From assembly GCF_002975275.1 (NCBI RefSeq), contig NZ_PCOQ01000014.1, forward strand, positions 87,848-151,847: DNA of 64,000 nt. The letters are read 5' to 3'. Shown here one piece after another: positions 52,984 to 62,193 of the stretch. Position numbers and translations under genes: made by a program. Source of the DNA: Achromobacter sp. MYb9. Lineage in GTDB: Bacteria > Pseudomonadota > Gammaproteobacteria > Burkholderiales > Burkholderiaceae_B. Position 1 is the first letter of the stretch, and each line of letters begins with the position of its first letter. The notes below the pieces were generated by a model. It did no database searches, was not told the origin of the DNA, and saw only the letters and a program-made list of their open reading frames with translations.

Positions 52984-53738
52984 CCGCGCAGCCAATACAC
53001 GAACAGGCCGGCGTATTCCTTGATGATGGAACGGCTGGCGTCAAAGGTGCGCTGGTCGGGCAGCCACAACGGCAGCGAGCCATCCGCGGGTGCCACGATC
53101 TGGGGCGGGGCGGGGGCGGCAATGGCTTCCACGCCTTGCTTGGAAAAGGCCGCCATGGCGCGCGGCATGTGCAGCGCCGACGTCACCAGCAGCACCTTGC
53201 CGATGCCACGCGACTTCAGCGTATCTTCGGTCAGGGCGGCATTTTCGTAAGTGGTGCGGCTGGCGTTTTCCAGGATCAGCGCGGTTTCAGGCACCCCCTG
53301 TTGACGGATCGCGTGCGCCATCCCGCGGGCTTCGCTGACATCGCCTTCCAACGCGCCGCCCGACAGCAGCACCTTGGGGGCTCGGCCAGCCAGATAAAGG
53401 CGGGCCGCAGTATCGATGCGCACGATGGCGGTGTCCTTGTCATAGGGCAAGAACCAATTGGCCCGGCCATTGGCCGTGTTGCCACCCAGCACCACGATCG
53501 CGTCGGCCGTTGGCGATTCCGCCGGAGGAAGATGCGGGTAGCGGTTTTCCAGCGCGCCGCCCAGCCACAGCGAAGTCACCGGAAGCGACCAAACCAGCGC
53601 CCACAGCAAACCCGTGGCGATGATGGCGCCGCCGGTCTTGCGCAGCCGGAACCAGCCTAACGCGAGACCGATGATGACTAAGGTCACGCACAGGTTGTAG
53701 GGAATGATCAGATTCGTGAGGTAGCTGGAAAAGGTCAT
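52974..53738 (-). CDS. YdcF/SanA-family membrane protein (DUF218)
   Basis: A 254-residue protein with two N-terminal membrane helices ([21 protein letters not shown] and [17 protein letters not shown]) and a periplasmic DUF218 domain. Domain landmarks are [33 protein letters not shown] and [12 protein letters not shown], then [16 protein letters not shown]. The family is linked to cell envelope integrity, and ElyC-like members to undecaprenyl-phosphate or peptidoglycan. Start [11 protein letters not shown] (53738). It lies between the family 9 glycosyltransferase and YkgJ genes on the same strand. Confidence 0.87.
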   Translation of the reverse strand: MTFSSYLTNLIIPYNLCVTLVIIGLALGWFRLRKTGGAIIATGLLWALVWSLPVTSLWLGGALENRYPHLPPAESPTADAIVVLGGNTANGRANWFLPYDKDTAIVRIDTAARLYLAGRAPKVLLSGGALEGDVSEARGMAHAIRQQGVPETALILENASRTTYENAALTEDTLKSRGIGKVLLVTSALHMPRAMAAFSKQGVEAIAAPAPPQIVAPADGSLPLWLPDQRTFDASRSIIKEYAGLFVYWLRGWV

Positions 53739-53754
53739 GTCAAAACTATCCTGA

Positions 53755-54726
53755 TTACTTCGTCCTGCCCAACAGGGTGACGGCCTGCTGTTCAACTTCT
53801 TCCACGGACGGCCACGCTTGATCCGATCCGACGCAGACCGCCTGCGGCGACCAGGGGCCGGTCCGTCCCGGACGGGTCACGCCAAACAGCGCGAGTTCCC
53901 GGGCGGAAGCCGCCGCGGCAACGTGCGAGACGCCGGAATCGTTACAAATCACCAGTGCCGCCCGGGCCGTCAGCGCCGCAAAGGCGCCCAGCGACAACGG
54001 CGGCAGCAACTGCGCCGTCGGTGCATTGCGCCGCGCCTCGTCGGTTTCGGCCGGAGGGGGGCACATTACCACGGTATGGCCGCGTGCCTGCAAGGCGCGG
54101 GTGAGTGTATCGAATCCCGGCCAGACCTTGATCTTGCCCTTGTGCAGGCCGGTGGCCGTGGGAGCGATCAGCACGAATCGGTCGGCGGTCAGCCCGGCGG
54201 CGTCCAGCGCCTGGCTGGCGGCCTGCTGGTGGGCGGGCGTCAGGGGCAAATCCAGGGTCGGACCCGGCTGAGCAGGGCCGGACGGCAGGCCCCAGCGGGT
54301 CAGGGCCGCGCGGGTCAGGTAATGCCATGACTGAACGGCGTGCAGTGATTCATCGGGCTTGGCGATCGGCCAGCGCAGCAGGAAGCTGCGCCCGTCGTCC
54401 CGATAGCCGGCCGATGGCAGGCCCGCCAGCCGGAAGACCAGCGCGCTGGACAGCGAATCCGGCAGCAGCAGTCCGCGGGCGCGCCGGCCCAGGGCGCCCA
54501 GGCTGCGCCGGTGGGCGCTGACGGCGGCCCGATCGGGGCCGACCTTGCCCCGCATGGGGATGAAATCCTGCTTGGCCACGCCATCCAGCAGGTCGCGGGC
54601 CCACGGGCGGGCGCAGATCACCAGGGGCAAGCCGCTGCCCTGGAGGGCGCGCAGGCTGGGCAGGCTCATGCAGACATCGCCCACCCAATTGGGTAACCGG
54701 ACGTACAAGCAACTGATTTCGGACAT
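53755..54726 (-). CDS. Glycosyltransferase family 9 (heptosyltransferase-like)
   Basis: A 323-residue GT-B enzyme of the ADP-heptose:LPS heptosyltransferase family. CLYVRLPNWVGDVCMSLPSLRAL is the classic WaaC/WaaF N-terminal loop, FVLIAPTATGLHKGKIKVWP the donor-lobe start and VICNDSGVSHVAAAASARELALFGVTRPGRTGPWSP the ADP-heptose-binding segment. The usual D/N-S-G-x-x-H motif is present. It adds a heptose to the LPS core at the cytoplasmic face. Start at 54726 (MSEISCLYVRLP). It is divergent from msbA, with only about 97 bases between. Confidence 0.9.
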   Translation of the reverse strand: MSEISCLYVRLPNWVGDVCMSLPSLRALQGSGLPLVICARPWARDLLDGVAKQDFIPMRGKVGPDRAAVSAHRRSLGALGRRARGLLLPDSLSSALVFRLAGLPSAGYRDDGRSFLLRWPIAKPDESLHAVQSWHYLTRAALTRWGLPSGPAQPGPTLDLPLTPAHQQAASQALDAAGLTADRFVLIAPTATGLHKGKIKVWPGFDTLTRALQARGHTVVMCPPPAETDEARRNAPTAQLLPPLSLGAFAALTARAALVICNDSGVSHVAAAASARELALFGVTRPGRTGPWSPQAVCVGSDQAWPSVEEVEQQAVTLLGRTK

Positions 54727-54823
54727 GGGCGGGCGAGGGGAAAATGGGGCTGAAATGAGGGTGGGCGCTACAGCGCGGCGGCGCGTAGCCGGTACAATCC
54801 GGGGCACAATTGTATAAAAGCGA

Positions 54824-56608
54824 GTGTTCCCTTTGAATTCTGCCGCACGCAACGCACCCGCGGATTCCAACCCCGTCAAGTCTGAACTCTGGAGCCGGAT
54901 CTACAGCCGCGTGGGTTCCTACTGGAAGGGCTTGCTGCTGGCTGTCCTGCTGATGGCGGGCGCGGCGGCCACGCAACCCGTCCTGGCCGTCATTATGAAG
55001 CCGTTGCTGGATGGCGGCTTTTCCGGGGCCAAACCCTATTATGTCTGGGCCTTGCCGCTGGCGGTCGTGGGCCTGATCCTGTTGCGCGGGATCTGTAACT
55101 TCTTCAGTGACTATCTGCTGGCCTGGGTGGCCAACAATGTGTTGCTGGGCATGCGCCGCGACATGTTCGAACGCCTGCTTGGCCTGCCCGATTCCGATTT
55201 CAAGCGCGGCGACACCGGACGGCTGCTCAACCGCTTCACGATCGATGCCGGCAACGTCACGGGATACGCCACCGACGTCATCACGGTGCTGGTGCGCGAA
55301 ACGCTGGTGGTGCTGGCCCTGATTGGCGTGCTGCTCTACATGTCGTGGGTATTGACGCTGATCATCCTGATTATGCTGCCGGTGTCGGTGCTGATTTCGC
55401 GCTTCTTCATCAAGCGCCTGCGCCGCATCAACCGCGACACCGTCAACATGAACGCCGAGCTGACCCGCGTGGTAGGCGAAGGCATCGATGGCCAGCGTGT
55501 CATCAAGCTGTTCGATGGCTATGAAGTCGAGCGAGGCCGTTTCGATTTCGTCAGCCGCCGTCTCCGCCGCTTCGCGATGCGCACCGCCACGGCGGATGCC
55601 GCGCTGACGCCGCTGACGCAGGTCTGCATCTCGATTTCCGTCGGTGCGGTCATCGCCGTCGCGCTCAGCCAGGCCAACAGCGGGGCGCTCACCGTGGGCA
55701 GCTTCGCTTCCTTCATGGCCGCGTTGGCGCAGATTTTCGATCCCATCAAGCGCCTGACCAACGTCGCGGCGCGCATGCAGAAGATGCTGGTGTCGGCCGA
55801 AAGCGTGTTCGCGCTGATCGACCAGACGCCCGAAAACGACACGGGCACCAAGGAACTGCCGGAACCCGTGCGTGGCAAGGTGGAATTCCGCAACGTCAAG
55901 CACCGTTTCCCCGATGCCGACCGCGATACGGTCAACGACATTTCCTTCGTCGTGGAACCCGGTCAGACCGTGGCCCTGGTGGGCCGATCAGGCAGCGGCA
56001 AGACCACGCTCGTCAACATGCTGCCGCGCTTCGTGCTGGCCGACGGGGGAACCATCCTGGTCGACGACACGCCAATCAACGACCTGACCTTGCGCAGCCT
56101 GCGATCACACCTGTCGCTGGTCAGCCAGGACGTCGTGCTGTTCGACGACACCATCGCCGCCAACGTCGGCTATGGCGCCTTGGGCAATTCCAGCGAACAG
56201 AAGGTGCGCGACGCCCTGGCGGCCGCCAACCTGCTGGAGTTCGTGGAAGGGCTCCCGCAGGGCATCAACACGCCGGTCGGGGAAAATGCCGCCCGCCTGT
56301 CGGGCGGCCAGCGCCAGCGCCTGGCGATTGCCCGGGCGCTGATCAAGAATGCGCCCATCCTGATCCTGGACGAAGCCACCTCGGCGCTCGACAACGAGTC
56401 CGAACGCCAGGTCCAGGCCTCGCTGGAACGCCTGATGAAGGGCCGCACCACGCTGGTCATCGCGCACCGCCTGTCCACCGTCCAGAACGCCGACCGCATC
56501 ATCGTGCTGGACGCCGGCAAGATCGTCGAACACGGCCCCCACGCCGAACTGCTGGCCGCCAATGGCCTGTACGCCTCGCTGTACAAGATGCAGTTCCGCG
56601 ACGACTGA
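54824..56608 (+). CDS. msbA: Lipid A export ABC transporter MsbA
   Basis: A 594-residue fused ABC exporter: six membrane helices (about 30-330) and a C-terminal ATPase with Walker A GRSGSGKTT, signature LSGGQRQR, Walker B ILILDEA and switch IAHRLSTVQ. It flips core-lipid A across the inner membrane. The start is a GTG at 54824 or the in-frame TTG at 54833; neither has a strong ribosome site. TACAAT at 54793-54798 may be the -10 box. Position beside heptosyltransferase and core genes fits. A clear terminator follows. Confidence 0.94.
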   Translation: MFPLNSAARNAPADSNPVKSELWSRIYSRVGSYWKGLLLAVLLMAGAAATQPVLAVIMKPLLDGGFSGAKPYYVWALPLAVVGLILLRGICNFFSDYLLAWVANNVLLGMRRDMFERLLGLPDSDFKRGDTGRLLNRFTIDAGNVTGYATDVITVLVRETLVVLALIGVLLYMSWVLTLIILIMLPVSVLISRFFIKRLRRINRDTVNMNAELTRVVGEGIDGQRVIKLFDGYEVERGRFDFVSRRLRRFAMRTATADAALTPLTQVCISISVGAVIAVALSQANSGALTVGSFASFMAALAQIFDPIKRLTNVAARMQKMLVSAESVFALIDQTPENDTGTKELPEPVRGKVEFRNVKHRFPDADRDTVNDISFVVEPGQTVALVGRSGSGKTTLVNMLPRFVLADGGTILVDDTPINDLTLRSLRSHLSLVSQDVVLFDDTIAANVGYGALGNSSEQKVRDALAAANLLEFVEGLPQGINTPVGENAARLSGGQRQRLAIARALIKNAPILILDEATSALDNESERQVQASLERLMKGRTTLVIAHRLSTVQNADRIIVLDAGKIVEHGPHAELLAANGLYASLYKMQFRDD

Positions 56609-56625
56609 CCGAACTTTCCCCTTCG

Positions 56626-56652
56626 ACCGCCGCCCATCGCGGCGGTTTTTTT
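56626..56652 (+). terminator. Rho-independent terminator after msbA
   Basis: ACCGCCGC (56626-56633), CCATC loop, GCGGCGGT (56639-56646), then a run of seven T (56646-56652). It begins 18 bases after the msbA stop. Textbook form. Confidence 0.92.
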
Positions 56653-56740
56653 GCCTTCAGCTTGCCGTACTCCCGGATTGCCAATCCCCCGGATTGCCGG
56701 AAAATGGGGCAGGCCCCCGCCGCATAACCTGGAGCGCCAC

Positions 56741-58546
56741 ATGGCTCTGCCTATCGAAGGCAATCAACTCGTCAACGTCGTCGTCTTGCTGGGCGCGGCC
56801 GTCATCGCCGTTCCGATCTTCAAGCGGCTGGGGCTGGGCTCAGTGCTGGGATACCTGGCGGCCGGCCTGGCCATCGGTCCCTTCGGGATCGGCTTCTTTT
56901 CGGATCCGAAATCCATCCTGCACGTCGCTGAACTGGGCGTGGTGATGTTCCTGTTCATCATCGGGCTGGAAATGCAGCCCTCGCGCCTGTGGAAGCTGCG
57001 GGGCGAGATCTTTGGCCTGGGAGTGGCCCAGGTGCTGACGTGCGGCGGCCTCTTGACGGTCGTCGGCCTGTTGGCCGGCCTGTCGGGCCCCGCCGCCTTC
57101 ATGGCAGCGATGGGTTTCGTGCTGTCCTCCACCGCCATCGTGATGCAGATCCTGGGCGAACGCGGCGACAGCGCCACTGCGCAAGGTCAACGCATCGTCT
57201 CCATCCTGCTGCTGGAAGACCTGGCCATCGTGCCCCTGCTGGCGCTGGTCGCCTTGCTGGCCCCGGCGGGCGGCGCCGAGCAAAGCGACCCTTGGCTGCA
57301 GTCCGCCATCGCAATCGGATGCATCCTGGCCCTGTTGGCCGCGGGCCGCTGGCTGTTGAATCCGCTGTTCCGTCTGCTGGCGGCTGCCCATGCCCGGGAA
57401 GTCATGACCGCGGCTGCCCTGCTGGTCGTGCTCGGGGCCGCGCTGCTGATGGAACTGGGCGGCCTTTCGATGGCGATGGGAGCTTTCCTGGCGGGCGTCC
57501 TATTGTCCGAGTCCACGTTCCGTCACCAATTAGAGGCCGAGGTCGAGCCGTTCCGGGGGATCTTGCTGGGCCTCTTTTTCCTGGGCGTTGGCATGTCGCT
57601 CGACCTGTCCGCCGTGGCCCGGGAGTGGCCCCTGATCCTGGCGGCCGTGCTGGTGTTCATGCTGGTGAAATCGGTGGGTGTTTACGTGGTGGCGCGGTTG
57701 CTACGCGCCTCCCACGCCGAAGCCATGACGCGCACCGCGCTGCTCGCCCAAGGCGGCGAGTTTGCCTTCGTGCTCTATGGGGCGGCGGCCGCGGCCGGCA
57801 TTTTCGATGCCCATACGGGCGCCGTGCTGACGGCCGTCGTCATTATTTCGATGGCTTTGACGCCGCTGTGCGTGCTGGCGCTACGCTGGCTACTACCCAA
57901 ATCCACGCCCTCCATGGACGGCGTGGACGTCGCCAAGGATTTGGACGGCTGCGCCCTGATCGTCGGTTTTGGCCGTTTCGGGCAGATCGTCACGCAGGCG
58001 ATGCTGGCCCGCGACCTGAAAGTGTCCATCCTTGACACCGACACCGACGCAATCCGCGCAGCGGCAAAATGGGGGGTCAAGGTCTATTACGGCGACGGCA
58101 CCCGCATCGACATGCTGCGCACCGCCGGTGCCGAACACGCTTGCGCGATCCTGATCTGCATCGACAATCCCCAGGCCGTCAATCACATGGTCAAGCTGAT
58201 CAAGGCTGAATTCCCGTTGGTCCAGGTGGTCGTGCGCGCATATGACCGGATCCATTCCCTGGCGCTGGCCAAGGAGGGCGTGGATTATCAGGTGCGCGAA
58301 ACCCTGGAATCCGCGCTGGTATTCGGCGAGGCCGCCTTGCGCGCCATCGGCGTGCCGGCGGACGAAGCATCACAGGTCGTTGAAGATGTCCGCAGGCGCG
58401 ACACCGAGCGGTTTGACCTCGAAGTGGCGGGCGGGCTGTTTGCGGGCCGATCGCTGCTGTACGGGAACATGGTGGGCCCGGCGGATGGCAGAAATGACAA
58501 GCCCGACCGCGAAACCGCCCAGGCGGCTGCTAACCCATTGGCATGA
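56741..58546 (+). CDS. Monovalent cation:proton antiporter-2 family protein (KefB/KefC/YbaL-like)
   Basis: A 601-residue protein with about 12 membrane helices (to residue 385) and a cytosolic TrkA-N/RCK domain starting LDGCALIVGFGRFGQIVTQAML (GxGxxG NAD-type loop). MFLFIIGLEMQPSRLWKLR and SSTAIVMQILGERG are CPA2 landmarks. It probably exchanges K+ or Na+ for H+. Kef-type gating by glutathione conjugates cannot be confirmed; no kefF or kefG is adjacent. ATG 56741 is preceded by GGAG. Alternative starts upstream are not supported. Confidence 0.9.
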   Translation: MALPIEGNQLVNVVVLLGAAVIAVPIFKRLGLGSVLGYLAAGLAIGPFGIGFFSDPKSILHVAELGVVMFLFIIGLEMQPSRLWKLRGEIFGLGVAQVLTCGGLLTVVGLLAGLSGPAAFMAAMGFVLSSTAIVMQILGERGDSATAQGQRIVSILLLEDLAIVPLLALVALLAPAGGAEQSDPWLQSAIAIGCILALLAAGRWLLNPLFRLLAAAHAREVMTAAALLVVLGAALLMELGGLSMAMGAFLAGVLLSESTFRHQLEAEVEPFRGILLGLFFLGVGMSLDLSAVAREWPLILAAVLVFMLVKSVGVYVVARLLRASHAEAMTRTALLAQGGEFAFVLYGAAAAAGIFDAHTGAVLTAVVIISMALTPLCVLALRWLLPKSTPSMDGVDVAKDLDGCALIVGFGRFGQIVTQAMLARDLKVSILDTDTDAIRAAAKWGVKVYYGDGTRIDMLRTAGAEHACAILICIDNPQAVNHMVKLIKAEFPLVQVVVRAYDRIHSLALAKEGVDYQVRETLESALVFGEAALRAIGVPADEASQVVEDVRRRDTERFDLEVAGGLFAGRSLLYGNMVGPADGRNDKPDRETAQAAANPLA

Positions 58547-58570
58547 CAGCCTTATTTCGTACGCTATATT
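58543..58570 (+). promoter_or_regulatory. Candidate promoter of the 76-residue gene
   Basis: ATGACA (58543-58548), 16-base spacer, TATATT (58565-58570), each 5 of 6 to consensus. It overlaps the stop of the antiporter gene and predicts a 5' UTR of about 105 bases before ATG 58683. Confidence 0.5.
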
Positions 58571-58645
58571 TCCGCATCTTTGCATTACTTTACGTATCAT
58601 TTCACGCGCAAAACTAAAAGACTGCGGTAGTCTCATTTGCACTGA

Positions 58646-58663
58646 CTCTTCACTGACGAAGAG
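58646..58663 (+). promoter_or_regulatory. Leader hairpin before the ribosome site of the small gene
   Basis: CTCTTC (58646-58651) pairs with GAAGAG (58658-58663), 8 bases before an AGGGGG ribosome site (58672-58677). It may tune translation of the small gene. Confidence 0.35.
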
Positions 58664-58682
58664 CATTTGCCAGGGGGCTGCC

Positions 58683-58913
58683 ATGCTGCAATCGGATCGT
58701 AGTTTCGCGACGCCGCACGCTGTGGGTGTTGAGCTTGCCCGGCGCCAGGCCTTGGCCTTGCAGTGCGGGTTTTCGGCCGGCGCGATGCGCCAGCTGATGT
58801 CGTCCTCTGGCGGGGCTGGGCCTGCCTGGGCGATCAACGCGCAACGCGAGACCGACAAGGTACGGGGCGTCCGCGCCTTTCCCTTCCGCATCGCCGCCAC
58901 GGCGGTGTCGTAA
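58683..58913 (+). CDS. Small protein of unknown function (76 residues)
   Basis: I do not recognise this protein. It has an AGGGGG ribosome site at a proper distance from ATG 58683, its own candidate promoter, and hairpins after the stop, all of which favour a real gene. The product is soluble and slightly basic, with a central RRQALALQCGFSAGAMRQLMSSSGGAGPAW and a C-terminal RAFPFRIAATAVS. No signal peptide, membrane segment or metal motif is seen. It lies between the antiporter and diguanylate cyclase genes. Confidence 0.55.
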   Translation: MLQSDRSFATPHAVGVELARRQALALQCGFSAGAMRQLMSSSGGAGPAWAINAQRETDKVRGVRAFPFRIAATAVS

Positions 58914-58918
58914 GGGCG

Positions 58919-58992
58919 ACTCCGGGCGCAGAGCGTCCGGAGTTCAAGACTAAGCCATCGCCTGCTGGCGATCACCGGCGATTTTCGCCGGT
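58919..58992. repeat. Three consecutive hairpins
   Basis: ACTCCGG (58919-58925) with CCGGAGT (58937-58943); ATCGCC (58957-58962) with GGCGAT (58967-58972); ACCGGCGA (58974-58981) with TCGCCGGT (58985-58992). All three stems are perfect. They occupy the spacer between the small gene and the diguanylate cyclase gene. The first may terminate the small gene's transcript, but no T run follows. Confidence 0.5.
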
Positions 58993-59186
58993 AAAGCGCC
59001 CGTTCCACGGCGCGCGCTCCGCGCATTCTCGAATCCCGCAAGTAAAGCCAAGGGCCATCCTTGATCGTGCCCCCCCGAGCCCGTCGCGATCTTGCGCAGG
59101 GGGCGGGGGCCCGGCATTATCTCTCCGGACATGAAGCCCGCGCGGCAGCCACCGCGTCCGGGCCGCCATTGCGAAGGAGTGCCGCA

Positions 59187-60653
59187 TTGAAATCCCGTGG
59201 ATTTTTGCATCGCATCCTGTATGCACTGGCCGGGCTGGTCGCCATCGGCATCTGTGCCGCCGCGGTCGCGTTGCTGTGGATCGACAGGCGCCTGACGTGG
59301 GAGGCCGCCTATACCGCGGGGCACAACGTCACGAGCGTGCTGGCCGCCGACATCAGCCGTACGCTGCACCTCTACGACTTGTCGCTGCAAGGCGTGGTCG
59401 AACGCCTGCGCGAACCCGGGATCGAACAAGTCAAAGGCGAAGCGCTGCGCCGTTTCCTGTTCGACCGGTCGTCCTCGGCGGAATACCTGGGCGCCATCGG
59501 CGTCCTGGACGAACATGGCAACGTGCGCTACGCCTCGATGGAAATCGACGAGGCAGACCGGAATTTTTCCGACTGGGACTATTTTCAGGTCCACCGTGAC
59601 GCCGACGATGTCGGCATGTATGTCAGCCGCCCGTATCAGAGCCCCTTGCGCGGCGGAGACGAGAGTATCGCCATCAGCCGGCGGGTTTCCCATTCCGACG
59701 GCAGTTTCGCGGGTGTCGTCGTCGGGTCGCTTCGGCTGGCGTACTTCCGTGACCGCTTCGCCACGCTGTCGATTGGCGAGCGCGACGCCATCACGGTTTT
59801 CCGCAATGACGGCGTGGTGTTGGTTCGCAATCCCTACTCGCTGTCGGACATGGGCCGCGAAGTCGATTTCCCACAGGACTTCCAGCAATTTCTGATCCGC
59901 CGCGAGGGTGCATTCGTCGGCACGTTGTCGCCGGATGGCGTCAAGCGCTTGTACACGTTCGAGCCAATAGAAGATACGCCGTTGGTGATTAACGTGGCGC
60001 AGGCCGTGGACGATATCCTCGAGCCCTGGGTCAGGCGCGTCGCATTGGTCGTGCCCGTCACACTGGCGTTGTTCCTATCGGTCATCGCGCAGATCGTGCT
60101 GTTCCGGCGAGAGATGCGCTTAAGGCGCGCGTTCGAGGCGCAACTTGAAATGCAAGCGCAGACGGACGCCCTGACCGGCATTCCCAACCGGCGTGCGTTT
60201 GACGAGGCGCTGGCGCGCGAGTGGCAGGCCGCCCGGCGCGACGGTCATCCGCTATCGTTGCTGTTCCTGGATGCGGACCGGTTCAAACGCTATAACGATC
60301 GCTACGGCCATCAGGAAGGCGACGAATTGCTGAAGACGCTGGCGGCGATACTGAAAAAAAACGCCCGCCGTCCGCGCGACCTGGCGGCGCGCTACGGGGG
60401 CGAAGAATTCGTGGTGCTGTTGCCTGATACCAGCGGTCAGCGTGCGATAAGCATTGCCGAAGCCATCCGGCGCGCCATGCTGGAATCAGGCGTCCCGCAC
60501 CCGGACAACGACGGCGGGGTCGTCACGGTCAGCATCGGTGTTGCTACCATGCTCCCCAAGGCGGGCGATGAACCGTCCGCCTTGGTCGAAGCCGCCGACG
60601 CTGCCGTCTACCAGGCCAAGGAATCCGGTCGAAACCGGGTTGTCGCGCTGTAG
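59187..60653 (+). CDS. Membrane-bound diguanylate cyclase (GGDEF)
   Basis: A 488-residue inner-membrane protein. An N-terminal helix (ILYALAGLVAIGICAAAVALLWI) and a second one near residues 285-310 (VALVVPVTLALFLSVIAQIVLF) flank a periplasmic sensor region of CACHE type. The GGDEF domain reads RYGGEEF (GGEEF about 404-408), the active form, and RPRD (395-398) five residues before it is the inhibitory site. It should make cyclic di-GMP in response to an external signal and be product-inhibited. Start TTG 59187 has AAGGAG 7 bases upstream; upstream in-frame sequence to 59061 lacks support. No EAL domain. Confidence 0.92.
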   Translation: MKSRGFLHRILYALAGLVAIGICAAAVALLWIDRRLTWEAAYTAGHNVTSVLAADISRTLHLYDLSLQGVVERLREPGIEQVKGEALRRFLFDRSSSAEYLGAIGVLDEHGNVRYASMEIDEADRNFSDWDYFQVHRDADDVGMYVSRPYQSPLRGGDESIAISRRVSHSDGSFAGVVVGSLRLAYFRDRFATLSIGERDAITVFRNDGVVLVRNPYSLSDMGREVDFPQDFQQFLIRREGAFVGTLSPDGVKRLYTFEPIEDTPLVINVAQAVDDILEPWVRRVALVVPVTLALFLSVIAQIVLFRREMRLRRAFEAQLEMQAQTDALTGIPNRRAFDEALAREWQAARRDGHPLSLLFLDADRFKRYNDRYGHQEGDELLKTLAAILKKNARRPRDLAARYGGEEFVVLLPDTSGQRAISIAEAIRRAMLESGVPHPDNDGGVVTVSIGVATMLPKAGDEPSALVEAADAAVYQAKESGRNRVVAL

Positions 60654-60680
60654 CGGCCTCGGCCCGGGGCCTGGGTGCGA

Positions 60681-61382
60681 TCAGCGGCCCAGCATCACCG
60701 CTTGCATGCGCGTCTGCGCCTGCTGCAGGTTCTTCGCCTGGGCGTTCAGGTCTTGCAGCAGTTGGTTCAACTCAGCTTGCACCGCCGGATCCTGCACCTT
60801 GACCACGGGGCCCGAAATCTCGATCTGCGCCTTGTGGGCCTGGACGTAATCAGCGATCTTCAGGCTGCTGTCGAACGTGGCGTTCAGCTGCGGCAACACA
60901 TCGCGGAATGTATCGGCCGGCAGGCTCACCGTCTTGTCATAGGCCTTGTCGTACACGGCCTTCAGGTCATCGGGCTGCTTGAGCTGCGCGCGTGCGGCAT
61001 CCGCTTTCGATTTCTGCGCCTTCAATGCCTCGCCCATGTCGTTCAGCGACGTCTGCACACCCTTCAGGTCGTCGCGGCGCGCCACGATATCGCTCAACGA
61101 ACGCACGGCACCCTTCTGCATGATGCTGGACAGCGGCTTGACCGATGCATCCATGCCGGAATTGAAATCGGTGATCACGGCGTAGTGCGCCGCGTAATCG
61201 CCAAAAGACTTCTTTTCTTCATCCGTCAATGCGGGCACGCGCACGCCGGGCTTATCGACGATGCGGGTTTGCAGGTACTGCGTGAACGCGGCGCGCTGCT
61301 CGGGCTCCTTGTTGCCGCAGGCGGCCAGCACCAGCGGCAACGCTGCGACCAGCAACAGGAACGGACGGAATAGGGACTTCAT
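60681..61382 (-). CDS. YiaF-like lipoprotein (DUF3053)
   Basis: A 233-residue lipoprotein. The signal MKSLFRPFLLLVAALPLVLAAC ends with the lipobox LAAC; Cys22 would be lipidated. The mature part is helical and heptad-rich (QTSLNDMGEALKAQKSKADAARAQLKQ) and resembles the DUF3053 protein YiaF of E. coli in the pattern RAAFTQYLQTRI, PALTDEEKKSFGDYAAHYAVI and LKQPDDLKAVYDKAYDKTV. Function unknown; envelope location is expected. Start is at 61382 where the lipoprotein signal begins. It is convergent with the diguanylate cyclase gene. Confidence 0.87.
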   Translation of the reverse strand: MKSLFRPFLLLVAALPLVLAACGNKEPEQRAAFTQYLQTRIVDKPGVRVPALTDEEKKSFGDYAAHYAVITDFNSGMDASVKPLSSIMQKGAVRSLSDIVARRDDLKGVQTSLNDMGEALKAQKSKADAARAQLKQPDDLKAVYDKAYDKTVSLPADTFRDVLPQLNATFDSSLKIADYVQAHKAQIEISGPVVKVQDPAVQAELNQLLQDLNAQAKNLQQAQTRMQAVMLGR

Positions 61383-61555
61383 TGCATTGACCTCCGAAAG
61401 CATAAGAAAAAGGCGCGAGGCAGGGTAGACCCCGCAAAGCGCCCGCAGCTTATCGGCTGCTTTCTGTTGCCGCCATCGGTTTCAAACTTCATTTCAATCG
61501 AATTGTTAAGTCACACAATCCATACAGGTTGGGTTGAAAAGAACGTTGCGACCTG

Positions 61556-62158
61556 TTAACGCGTGAGGGCCGTTGCCGCCTGGCCGGCAAACTGGTGCGC
61601 CGATATCCCCAAAACAAATCCGCCAAGAATGCAGCCGGCCGCGATGAGGATCAGGAATATCCCCGCCAAGAGAACGAAAGCCGATCGCGCCTTCGTGACT
61701 TGCAGCGAATAGTCTGCCGGCAGTGCCGACTTTCGGATCGGCAAAAGCGCGGAGAGCGCCAGCTCGACCTTGGACACGCTCGCGCCTTCCCCGAAGGCGA
61801 TCGTGTAATCGCCCGCGGGGGCGAAGAATCGGAATAGTTCCATCCGGCCCGTCATTCCGTTATTGACGCTGGGCCGCATCCAGGAAACACGCAATCGCAA
61901 GGGACGGCCCGACGGGCTCGATCGTACTTCCGGGCGAAATTCGCCGACGGGCGTCCTGGCAAGCAAGGGTGCCTTCTGCCAGATGGCGTAGGTGCCCGCC
62001 GTGGCAATCGAAAATGGCGCTTCTTTTTGCGTATAAGGCAGCTCGGCGACGATCTCCTCCGTGAACACGCCACGGATCAGTTTTATCGCGAACACCAGAA
62101 GGGGGATGCCCGCCAGGCTTAAGCCGAACAGCAGGACTCGGGCAAGCGTCAGATCCAT
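61556..62158 (-). CDS. Membrane protein of unknown function (200 residues)
   Basis: I do not recognise this protein. It has one hydrophobic helix at each end (VLLFGLSLAGIPLLVFAIKLI and SAFVLLAGIFLILIAAGCILGGFVLGI) and a roughly 120-residue beta-rich middle with FSIATAGTYAIWQKAP, LRLRVSWMRP and ELFRFFAPAGDYTIAFGEG. The middle looks like a small beta-sandwich placed outside the membrane. It lies 35 bases downstream of the ribonuclease G stop on the same strand, so it may be co-transcribed. Role unknown. Confidence 0.75.
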   Translation of the reverse strand: MDLTLARVLLFGLSLAGIPLLVFAIKLIRGVFTEEIVAELPYTQKEAPFSIATAGTYAIWQKAPLLARTPVGEFRPEVRSSPSGRPLRLRVSWMRPSVNNGMTGRMELFRFFAPAGDYTIAFGEGASVSKVELALSALLPIRKSALPADYSLQVTKARSAFVLLAGIFLILIAAGCILGGFVLGISAHQFAGQAATALTR

Positions 62159-62193
62159 GTCTTCAGGGAAAGGCGGCGCGTCAGGACGGAAAA

